DNA of 64,000 nt from Pyxidicoccus trucidator (GTDB lineage Bacteria; Myxococcota; Myxococcia; Myxococcales; Myxococcaceae). The notes beneath the pieces are model-generated. The model had not been told where the DNA came from, did not search any database, and saw only the letters and a program-made list of their open reading frames with translations. Shown here piece after piece: positions 1 to 7,318 of this stretch (the stretch's first letter is position 1; each line of letters starts with the position of its first letter). A program made the position numbers and the translations under genes. The stretch spans positions 60,191 through 124,190 of the forward strand of contig NZ_JAAIXZ010000030.1 in NCBI RefSeq assembly GCF_010894435.1. The letters are read 5' to 3'.

Positions 1-467
1 TCCGCGGCTACTACAAGGCGGAGGCGCACAACGCCCGGGCCTTCACGGCCGACGGCTTCTACCGGACCGGCGACCTGGTCCGGATGACGCCCGAGGGCTA
101 CCTCGTGGTGGACGGCCGCGTGAAGGACCAGATCAACCGCGGCGGAGAGAAGATCGCGGCCGAGGAGGTGGAGAACCACCTGCTCGCCCACCCCGCCGTG
201 CATGACGCCGCGCTGGTGGCCATCCCCGATGCGTTCCTGGGCGAGCGCACCTGCGCGTTCGTGATTCCTCGCGGCGCCCCGCCGGCCGCGACGGTCCTCA
301 CCTCGTTCCTGCGCGAGCGGGGACTGGCCGCCTTCAAGATTCCCGACCGGGTCGAGTTCATCGACGCCTTCCCCCAGACCGGGGTCGGCAAGGTCAGCAA
401 GAAGTCGCTGCGTGACGCGCTCTCCCGCGCCGCCGCTGGAAGCACCGTTCCCCTCTCTCCGCGCTGA
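1..467 (+). CDS. mxcE: 2,3-dihydroxybenzoate-AMP ligase, C-terminal fragment (MxcE/EntE-like)
   Basis: This is the 3' end of a gene that starts left of the window; the reading frame enters at base 3. The visible 154 residues are the C-terminal part of an acyl-adenylating enzyme. They include the TGD hinge region (FYRTGDLVRM), the stretch GRVKDQINRGGEKIAAEEVE that carries the invariant Gly-Gly-Glu-Lys of aryl-acid AMP ligases, and a late GVGKVSKKSLR segment with the catalytic lysine. Enzymes of the EntE/DhbE family adenylate 2,3-dihydroxybenzoate and load it onto an aryl carrier protein. The next gene, 12 bases downstream, encodes exactly such a carrier, which supports the assignment to myxochelin biosynthesis. 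Only the N-terminal substrate-binding core is missing, so the aryl-acid code cannot be read here. Confidence 0.9.
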   Translation, partial: RGYYKAEAHNARAFTADGFYRTGDLVRMTPEGYLVVDGRVKDQINRGGEKIAAEEVENHLLAHPAVHDAALVAIPDAFLGERTCAFVIPRGAPPAATVLTSFLRERGLAAFKIPDRVEFIDAFPQTGVGKVSKKSLRDALSRAAAGSTVPLSPR

Positions 468-479
468 AAGGACCCCTCC

Positions 480-1397
480 ATGGCGCTCCCCGCCATCACT
501 CCCTACCCCATGCCCGGCACGGCCGACCTGCCCAGGAACAAGGTCTCCTGGACGCCCGAGCCCCGGCGCTCCGCGCTGCTGATTCACGACATGCAGCGCT
601 ACTTCATCAACGCCTTCACCGCCGGCGAGTCGCCGGTGTCCGAGCTGGTGGCGAACATCCAGCGGCTGCGCCAGCACTGCGCCGCGCTGGACATCCCCAT
701 CGTCTACTCGGCGCAGCCCGGCGGACAGACGCCCGAGCAGCGCGGCCTGCTGCAGGACTTCTGGGGACCGGGCATCAACGCCGGCCCGGAGCAGAAGCAG
801 ATCATCGACGCGCTGACTCCGGGCGAGGGCGACATCCTCCTCACCAAGTGGCGCTACAGCGCGTTCCGGAAGACCGAGCTGCACGAGCTGATGCGCGAGC
901 GCGGGAGAGACCAGCTCCTCATCTGCGGCATCTACGCCCACATCGGCTGCCTGCAGACGGCCAGCGACGCGTTCATGAGCGACGTGCGGCCGTTCCTCGT
1001 GGCGGATGCCCTGGGTGACTTCTCCCTGGCCCACCACCAGCTCGCCCTGAGCTACGCGGCGCAGCTCTGCGCCGTCACGCTCACCACCCAGCAGGCCATC
1101 GACGCGCTCGGGCCTCGCCCGGCCGAGGCGGCCGCACCGCTCAGCCGCCGGAAGATTCGCGAGGACGTCGCCGAGCTGTTGCAGCAGTCCGCGGAGGAGC
1201 TGGGCGAGGAGGAGAACCTGCTCGAGCGCGGGCTCGACTCCATCCGCATCATGAGCCTGGTCGAGCGCTGGCGGAGCGCCGGCACGGAGGTCACCTTCGT
1301 GGAGCTCGCCGAGCGCCCCACGCTCTCGGACTGGTTCACGCTGCTGTCCCAGGCCGCACCGCCCGCGTCCCAGGGCCGCGCCCTCCACCCCTCTTGA
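480..1397 (+). CDS. mxcF: Isochorismatase / aryl carrier protein (MxcF, EntB-like)
   Basis: A 305-residue bifunctional protein. Residues about 1-210 are an isochorismatase (cysteine-hydrolase fold) with the family signatures LLIHDMQRYF near residue 34 and the segment ICGIYAHIGC near residue 145. It would hydrolyse isochorismate to 2,3-dihydro-2,3-dihydroxybenzoate. Residues about 220-295 are an aryl carrier protein whose phosphopantetheine site is Ser254 in RGLDSIRIM. This is the same architecture as EntB, DhbB and VibB. The ATG has an AAAGGA ribosome site about eight bases upstream. It sits between the aryl-AMP ligase, which loads it, and the NRPS that accepts dihydroxybenzoate from it. The first residues (MALPAITPYPMP) match the usual start of the family. 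Confidence 0.95.
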   Translation: MALPAITPYPMPGTADLPRNKVSWTPEPRRSALLIHDMQRYFINAFTAGESPVSELVANIQRLRQHCAALDIPIVYSAQPGGQTPEQRGLLQDFWGPGINAGPEQKQIIDALTPGEGDILLTKWRYSAFRKTELHELMRERGRDQLLICGIYAHIGCLQTASDAFMSDVRPFLVADALGDFSLAHHQLALSYAAQLCAVTLTTQQAIDALGPRPAEAAAPLSRRKIREDVAELLQQSAEELGEEENLLERGLDSIRIMSLVERWRSAGTEVTFVELAERPTLSDWFTLLSQAAPPASQGRALHPS

Positions 1398-1456
1398 TTC
1401 TCGCAGCGCGGAGCCCTCCGCGCTCCTCGCCGCTTCACCTTCAGGGAGTACCTCCG

Positions 1457-4400
1457 ATGCGCGACTCACAGCCCGCGGGCTGGCCACTGTCCGCGGCCCA
1501 GCACGGAATCTGGGTGGGCCAGCAGTTCGACCTCAAGAGCCCGGTGTACAACGCCGGCGAGTGCATCGAGATTCGGGGCGCCGTCGACGTGGCGCACTTC
1601 GAGTCCGCGCTGCGGCAGGCCCTCGGTGAAGCCGAGGCCCTGCACTCGCGCTTCGTGTCCGGGGCTTCGGGCCCCGTGCAGTCCGTGGAGCCCCGCGCGG
1701 ACTGGCCCCTGCACTTCGCGGATGTCAGCGGGACGCCCGACCCGTGGGCGGCGGCGCACGCCTGGATGCGCGAGGACCTGACCCGGACCGTGGACCTGGC
1801 CCAGGGTCCGCTCTTCGCGGAGGCGCTGTTCAAGGCCGCGCCGGACCGGTTCTTCTGGTACCAGCGGGTGCACCACATCGCGCTGGACGGCTTCGGCTTC
1901 TCGCTGGTGGCGCGGAGGGTGGCCGACCTCTACACGGCGCGGGTGACGGGACGCCCCGCGACGGGAGGCTTCGGCCCGCTGCGCCCCGTGCTGGAGGAGG
2001 ACGCCGCCTACCGGGCAGGCGCCCAGGTGGAGGCGGACCGGGCCTTCTGGGTGGGGCGCTTCGAGAAGGGCCCCACGCCGGTCAGCATCGCGGAGCCCGC
2101 GCCCATGTCGTCCACCTTCGTGCGGCAGATGCAGCACCTGTCCCCGGCCGAAGTGGAGCGCATGCAGGTCACCGCGCGCCAGGCGGGGCTGGGCTGGCCG
2201 GACCTGGTGCTGGCCGCCACGGCGGTCTGGCTGCACCGGCTGACGGAGGCCCGCGAGGTGGTGCTGGGCCTGCCGGTGATGTCGCGCCTGGGCTCGGTCG
2301 CGCTGAAGGTGCCGTGCATGGCGATGAACATCGTCCCGCTGCACGTGTCCGTGAAGCCGGAGGCGGGGCTGCTGACGATGGCTCGCGACGTGGCGGCGGA
2401 GGTCCGCGCCATGCGGCCGCACCTGCGCTACCGCTACGAGCAACTGCGCCGCGACCTGAGGCGCGTGGGTGGCCAGCGCAAGCTGTTCGGCCCCGTGGTC
2501 AACCTCATGCCGTTCGACTACGCCCTGCGCTTCGCGGGGATGCCGGCCGTCGCGCACAACCTCTCCGCCGGGCCTGTCGAGGACCTGTCGATTGGCATGT
2601 ACGCCCGGTCCGACGGCAGCGGGATGCGGGTGGACTTCGACGCCAACCCCGCCTGCTACCGCCCCAACGAGCTGCGTGCCCACCAGCGGGGCTTCCTCCA
2701 ACTCCTGGAGTCCCTGGTCGCCGAGCCCGAGCTGCCCGTGGGCTCGATGCTGCCGGGCCGGGGCCGGGCGTCACCGGTGGCGGAGGCGCTGCCCAATCTG
2801 GCCGCGTGCCTTCTCGATGGAGGCCCGCTCCCTGCTCCGGCGCGCCCCGTGCTGGAGCTGCTCACCGAGCGCGCCCGCGAACAGCCCGAGGCCATTGCCG
2901 TGGAGCATGGCCCCTATCGGCTGAGCTACCGCGAGCTGCTCGAGTCCGCGAGTGTCCTGGCGAAGCAGCTCGTCTCCGAGGGCGTGCGGCCGGACACCGC
3001 CGTGGCCGTCATGCTGCCGCGAAGCCTGGACGCGATTGTGGCGGCCTGGGGAGTGCTCCTCGCGGGCGCGGGCTACCTGCCCATCGACCCCTTCGGTCCT
3101 TCGTCCCGGACCGCCGCGATTCTCGCCGATGCGGCGCCCGACCTGATTGTCACCACCGCGGGTGAGGGCCCGACGCCCGGCGCAGGGCCACAGGCACCGG
3201 GGAATCTGCTCGTGAAGCGGCGCCCCGGCTCCGAGCCTGGCGCTTCCGCTTCGACCTCGCCCGCCGGGGAGGCACGGCTGGCGTACGTCATCTACACCTC
3301 CGGCTCGACGGGCCAGCCCAACGGCGTGCAGATCGACCGGGACGCGCTGGCCCACTTCGTGGTGGGGGCGACGCAACGCTACGGGCTGCGCTCCGACGAC
3401 CGGGTGCTCCAGTTCGCCCCGCTGCACTTCGACGCCAGCGTCGAGGAGCTCTCCCTCACCCTGTGCGTCGGCGGCAGGCTGGTGCTGCGCACGGATGAGA
3501 TGCTCCAGTCGGTGCCGAGACTGCTCGACGCCTGCGCCGAGCACGGCATCACCGTGCTCGACCTGCCCACGGCCTTCTGGCACGAGCTGGCCTACAGCGT
3601 CTCGACGGGCTCGGCCCGCCTTCCCTCCTCCCTGCGCACGGTCATCATCGGCGGCGAGGCCGCGCTGCCCGAGCGCGTCGCCCGCTGGCGCACCACCGTC
3701 GGCCCCCAGGTGCGGCTGCTCAACACCTACGGCCCCACCGAGGCCACCGTGGTGGCCACCGTCGCCACGCTCAGCGGTGAGGACGCAGTCGGCGGCGCCA
3801 GCGATGAGGTTCCCATCGGCCGGCCCCTGCCGGGGGTGTGCGCCGTGCTCCTCGACGCGCAAGGGAAGCCTGTCACGGCGGGAGACGAGGGCGAGCTGTA
3901 CCTGCTCGGCGGAGGCCTGGCCCGTGGCTACCTGGGACGCCCGGCGCTGACCGCGGCGCGCTTCACCGAGCTCGCGGCCCTGCCCGGCCAGCCGCGCGCC
4001 TACCGCACGGGTGACCGCGCCCGCCTCGGTGACGATGGGCAGCTGATCTTCGTGGGCCGCGTCGACGACGAGTTCAAGCTCAGCGGGCACCGCATCGACC
4101 CGGCCGAGGTGGAGACCGTGCTGCTCGGCCACCCCCGGGTGCGAGAGGCCGCCGTCGTTGGACAGGTGCTGCCCGGAGGCTCGCGGCGGCTGTGTGCCTG
4201 GCTCGTCACCGACGCACCCGAGCCCTCCGTCATGGAGCTGCGCCAGCACGTGCAGGCGGCGCTGCCCGCCCCCATGGTGCCCGGCGCCTTCGTGTTCCGG
4301 GAGCGGCTGCCCAGGACCAGCACGGGGAAAATCGACCGCTCGGAGCTGCGCCGCGTGTCCCCCATCGAGGAGCCGGCCCCGACTTCACCGGCAGCCACCG

Positions 4401-5869
4401 GACTGGAGCAGCGGGTGCTGCGAGTCTGGGAGCAGGTCCTGGGGATGAGCGGCCTGTCGGCGGAGTCTGACTTCTTCGACCTCGGCGGCCAGTCGCTCCA
4501 GAGCATCCAGGTAGCGAACCGGCTCGGCGTCGAGCTGGGCCGCGAGGTGCCCGTCGCCACGGTGTTCCGCCACCCGACCGCCGCCGCGCTGGCGCGAGCC
4601 CTGGAGCACGGGCCGGACGTGGCAACGGAGGCCGGAGGCCTCACCGCCGCGATGCTCGCGGACGCCGAGCTGCCGGAGGACCTCGTTCCACCGTTGCAGA
4701 CCACTGGCGCGCTGCCGGCCTGGCTGCGACAGGTCGTGTTGACCGGGGCCACGGGCTTCGTCGGGGCCCACCTGCTCGACCAGCTCCTGCGCCAGACGGA
4801 GGCCCGGGTGGTCTGCCTGGTGCGCGCTAGCGATGAGGCGCATGCGATGGAGCGGCTGCGCGAGGCCCTGGCCTCACAGCACCTGTCCACGGCCAGCCTC
4901 TCCGAGCGCGTGGTGGCGCTGCCGGCCGACCTGACGCAGCCGTGGCTGGGGCTCGGCTCCGCGCGGTTCCACGGGCTGGCCTCCGAGTGCGACGCCGTCT
5001 TCCACAACGCCGCCGTCGTCAGCGTCGTGCGCGAGTACGGCAGCCTCCAGGCGGTCAACGTACGGGGCACGCGCGAGCTGCTCCGGCTGGCCGCCGCCGT
5101 CCGTCCCAAGCCCTTCCACTACGTCTCCACCCTCGCCGTGGCCCCCCAGGCGAACCTCCTCCCCGAGGTGCCCGAGGAGTTCGTCCCCGCACACCCTGGC
5201 CTGCGTGACGGCTACCAGCAGAGCAAGTGGGTGGCGGAGCGCCTCGTCCAGCAGGCGGGAGCGCGCGGGCTGCCCGTGGCGGTCTACCGGCTGGGGCGCG
5301 TGGTGGGCGCACCCGACAGCGGCATCGTGAACCCGCAGGACCTGGTCTGGCGCATCCTGCTGGCCGGCATCCCCGTGGGCACGCTGCCCCAACTCGACGT
5401 GGGCGAGGCGTGGACGCCGGTGGACTTCGTCGCACGGGCGCTCGTCCACCTGTCGCGGGGGGCCAGCCCCGGCACGGTGTTCAACCTCACGCCCACCGCG
5501 GACGTGCGGCTGGGCGAGCTGTTCCGCCAGGTCCAGGACTATGGCTACCCGGTGGAAATGCTCCCCGTGGGTGCGTGGCGCGCACGCGTCGCGGAGCGCG
5601 CTGGCGGGGGAGACCACGACACCACGCTGGCGTTCTTCGACCTGCGCTCGGGCTCCGCCGAGCCCGCCTTCGGTCTGGGCCCCGTCCGCTGCGAGCGCGT
5701 CCTCCAGGGCCTGGCGGGCACCGGCATCTCCTGCCCTCCGACGGACCGCGCCCTGCTGTACCGCTACCTCGACTACTGCGTCGCGCAGGGGCTCCTGCCA
5801 CCGCCGCCCGGAGCCCTGATGAACCCACGGAACGGCAACACGCCCTCAAACGAAAGGGCCCCGCTGTGA
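1457..5869 (+). CDS. mxcG: Myxochelin synthetase, NRPS C-A-PCP-reductase (MxcG)
   Basis: A 1470-residue single-module NRPS. The frame is open from 1394, but the ATG at 1457 is preferred because it follows AGGGAG at a normal distance and begins MRDSQPAGWPLSAAQ, the usual start of a condensation domain. Order: condensation (about 10-430, HHIALDG at 139-145), adenylation (about 455-960, with YVIYTSGSTG), carrier protein (GGQSLQ, Ser1013), then a short-chain-dehydrogenase-like thioester reductase (GATGFVG near 1097). The adenylation code read by GrsA alignment is DAEDIGTVVK, which I recall as the lysine code of MxcG. The family links two dihydroxybenzoyl groups to both amines of lysine and releases the product reductively as an aldehyde, which is reduced to myxochelin A or aminated to myxochelin B. 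The TGA overlaps the next ATG (TGATG). Confidence 0.95.
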   Translation: MRDSQPAGWPLSAAQHGIWVGQQFDLKSPVYNAGECIEIRGAVDVAHFESALRQALGEAEALHSRFVSGASGPVQSVEPRADWPLHFADVSGTPDPWAAAHAWMREDLTRTVDLAQGPLFAEALFKAAPDRFFWYQRVHHIALDGFGFSLVARRVADLYTARVTGRPATGGFGPLRPVLEEDAAYRAGAQVEADRAFWVGRFEKGPTPVSIAEPAPMSSTFVRQMQHLSPAEVERMQVTARQAGLGWPDLVLAATAVWLHRLTEAREVVLGLPVMSRLGSVALKVPCMAMNIVPLHVSVKPEAGLLTMARDVAAEVRAMRPHLRYRYEQLRRDLRRVGGQRKLFGPVVNLMPFDYALRFAGMPAVAHNLSAGPVEDLSIGMYARSDGSGMRVDFDANPACYRPNELRAHQRGFLQLLESLVAEPELPVGSMLPGRGRASPVAEALPNLAACLLDGGPLPAPARPVLELLTERAREQPEAIAVEHGPYRLSYRELLESASVLAKQLVSEGVRPDTAVAVMLPRSLDAIVAAWGVLLAGAGYLPIDPFGPSSRTAAILADAAPDLIVTTAGEGPTPGAGPQAPGNLLVKRRPGSEPGASASTSPAGEARLAYVIYTSGSTGQPNGVQIDRDALAHFVVGATQRYGLRSDDRVLQFAPLHFDASVEELSLTLCVGGRLVLRTDEMLQSVPRLLDACAEHGITVLDLPTAFWHELAYSVSTGSARLPSSLRTVIIGGEAALPERVARWRTTVGPQVRLLNTYGPTEATVVATVATLSGEDAVGGASDEVPIGRPLPGVCAVLLDAQGKPVTAGDEGELYLLGGGLARGYLGRPALTAARFTELAALPGQPRAYRTGDRARLGDDGQLIFVGRVDDEFKLSGHRIDPAEVETVLLGHPRVREAAVVGQVLPGGSRRLCAWLVTDAPEPSVMELRQHVQAALPAPMVPGAFVFRERLPRTSTGKIDRSELRRVSPIEEPAPTSPAATGLEQRVLRVWEQVLGMSGLSAESDFFDLGGQSLQSIQVANRLGVELGREVPVATVFRHPTAAALARALEHGPDVATEAGGLTAAMLADAELPEDLVPPLQTTGALPAWLRQVVLTGATGFVGAHLLDQLLRQTEARVVCLVRASDEAHAMERLREALASQHLSTASLSERVVALPADLTQPWLGLGSARFHGLASECDAVFHNAAVVSVVREYGSLQAVNVRGTRELLRLAAAVRPKPFHYVSTLAVAPQANLLPEVPEEFVPAHPGLRDGYQQSKWVAERLVQQAGARGLPVAVYRLGRVVGAPDSGIVNPQDLVWRILLAGIPVGTLPQLDVGEAWTPVDFVARALVHLSRGASPGTVFNLTPTADVRLGELFRQVQDYGYPVEMLPVGAWRARVAERAGGGDHDTTLAFFDLRSGSAEPAFGLGPVRCERVLQGLAGTGISCPPTDRALLYRYLDYCVAQGLLPPPPGALMNPRNGNTPSNERAPL

Positions 5870-7245
5870 TGACCCGAGATTGGACACCTCGTTCGTGGCG
5901 GGAGAAGCCCGTCACGTGCATTCCGGATGACTATCCGGACCTTCACGCGCTCGCTCGCACCGAGGAGCAACTGTCGCGCCTGCCTCCGCTGGTCTTCGCG
6001 TCGGACACGCGCCGCCTCACCTCCAGCCTGGCCCAGGTCGCCGAAGGCAAGTCCTTCCTGCTGCAAGGCGGTGACTGCGCGGAGAGCTTCAAGGAGTTCA
6101 CCACCGACAACATCCGCGACACCTTCCGGCTCATCCTCCAGATGGCGGTGGTGCTCACCTTCGCGGGGGGCCGGCCGGTGGTGAAGGTGGGCCGCATCGC
6201 GGGCCAGTTCGCCAAGCCGCGCTCCAGCGGGGTGGAGACCCAGGGCGGGCTCACCCTGCCCAGCTACCGGGGCGACATCATCAACGGCATGGACTTCGAC
6301 GCCCGCGAGCGGACGCCCGACCCCCGGCGGCTGCTCCAGGCCTACCACCAGTCCTCCGCCACGCTGAACCTGCTGCGCGCCTTCGCCCAGGGCGGCTACA
6401 CGGACCTCTACGAGCTGCAACAGTGGACGCTCGACTTCGTGGCGAGCAACCCCCAGGGCGACCTCTACCGGGGGCTGGCGGACAAGATCTTCGAGTCCCT
6501 GCGCTTCATGCGCGCCCTCTGCGAGCGCCCCGAGCAGCAGCCGCCCACCCCGGGGCCGGTGGACTTCTTCACCAGTCACGAGGCCCTGCTCCTCAACTAC
6601 GAGGAGGCCCTCACCCGCGCCGAGCCCGGCTCGAACGAGTGGTTCGACACGTCCGCGCACATGCTGTGGATTGGCGAGCGCACCCGCCAGCTCGGCGGTG
6701 GACACGTGGAGTTCATGCGCGGCATCAAGAACCCCATCGGCCTCAAGTGCGGCCCGACGATGGAGCCGGACGACCTGCTGCGGTTGATGGACGTCCTCGA
6801 TCCCCACGGCATCCCCGGACGGCTCACGCTCATCGGCCGCTTCGGCGCGGACAAGGTTGCTGACTGCCTGCCCCGCCTGATGGCCGCCACCCACCGCGAT
6901 GGCCGCCCCGTCATCTGGTCCATCGACCCGATGCACGGCAACACGCACAAGGCCGGCAACGGGTACAAGACGCGCTCCTTCGACCGCATCCTCGCGGAGG
7001 TGCTCGCCTTCCTCGATGTCGCCGCGGCCGAGGGTGTCCACGCCGGGGGCCTGCACCTGGAGATGACCGGACAGCACGTCACCGAGTGCCTGGGCGGCTC
7101 GTTCCCCATGAGCGAGGACGACCTCTCCAGCCGCTACCACACCCACTGCGACCCACGACTCAACGCCGACCAGGCCCTGCAGCTGGGCTTCATGGTGGCC
7201 GAGTCCCTCCAGTCACCCCGCGCCGCCCGTGCCCGGGCCGCGTGA
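5869..7245 (+). CDS. aroAA5: Class II (plant-type) DAHP synthase in the siderophore operon
   Basis: A 458-residue 3-deoxy-D-arabino-heptulosonate-7-phosphate synthase of the class II (AroAII) family, condensing phosphoenolpyruvate and erythrose-4-phosphate as the first step of the shikimate pathway. The diagnostic segments are LLQGGDCAESF near residue 65, VVKVGRIAGQFAKPRS near residue 105, and the late HLEMTGQHVTECLGG. The start is the ATG at 5869, which shares its A with the stop of mxcG, so the two are translationally coupled. Extra shikimate flux supplies chorismate for 2,3-dihydroxybenzoate, and Stigmatella aurantiaca has the same arrangement (aroAA5). The open frame extends upstream to 5227, but that part lies inside mxcG and is not coding. 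Confidence 0.93.
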   Translation: MTRDWTPRSWREKPVTCIPDDYPDLHALARTEEQLSRLPPLVFASDTRRLTSSLAQVAEGKSFLLQGGDCAESFKEFTTDNIRDTFRLILQMAVVLTFAGGRPVVKVGRIAGQFAKPRSSGVETQGGLTLPSYRGDIINGMDFDARERTPDPRRLLQAYHQSSATLNLLRAFAQGGYTDLYELQQWTLDFVASNPQGDLYRGLADKIFESLRFMRALCERPEQQPPTPGPVDFFTSHEALLLNYEEALTRAEPGSNEWFDTSAHMLWIGERTRQLGGGHVEFMRGIKNPIGLKCGPTMEPDDLLRLMDVLDPHGIPGRLTLIGRFGADKVADCLPRLMAATHRDGRPVIWSIDPMHGNTHKAGNGYKTRSFDRILAEVLAFLDVAAAEGVHAGGLHLEMTGQHVTECLGGSFPMSEDDLSSRYHTHCDPRLNADQALQLGFMVAESLQSPRAARARAA

Positions 7246-7260
7246 AATCCAAGCCGACTC

Positions 7261-7289
7261 TTGACAGGCCGGCACCGCGCATCTAGATG
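7261..7289 (+). promoter_or_regulatory. Candidate sigma-70-type promoter of the receptor gene
   Basis: A perfect TTGACA -35 hexamer (7261-7266) is followed after exactly 17 bases by TAGATG (7284-7289), a weak -10 box. The predicted transcription start falls at about 7296, inside or just before the Fur box, so Fur binding would block initiation. It lies in the only non-coding gap between the synthase genes and the uptake genes. Confidence 0.5.
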
Positions 7290-7299
7290 CCTCCGCATT

Positions 7300-7318
7300 G
7301 AAAATGATAACCATTTTC
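7300..7318. promoter_or_regulatory. Fur box overlapping the receptor start codon
   Basis: The 19-mer GAAAATGATAACCATTTTC is an imperfect palindrome that matches the classical Fur box GATAATGATAATCATTATC at 16 of 19 positions. It follows the candidate -10 box by 11 bases and contains the likely ATG start (7304) of the TonB-dependent receptor. Fe(II)-Fur bound here would be expected to repress the receptor gene, and any downstream genes read from the same promoter, when iron is sufficient. Confidence 0.88.

Noticed and set aside
1394..1456. Upstream start of mxcG at 1394 (overlapping mxcF)
   Set aside because: The extra residues are unlike the family start and lack a ribosome site, while the ATG at 1457 has one and begins the condensation domain.
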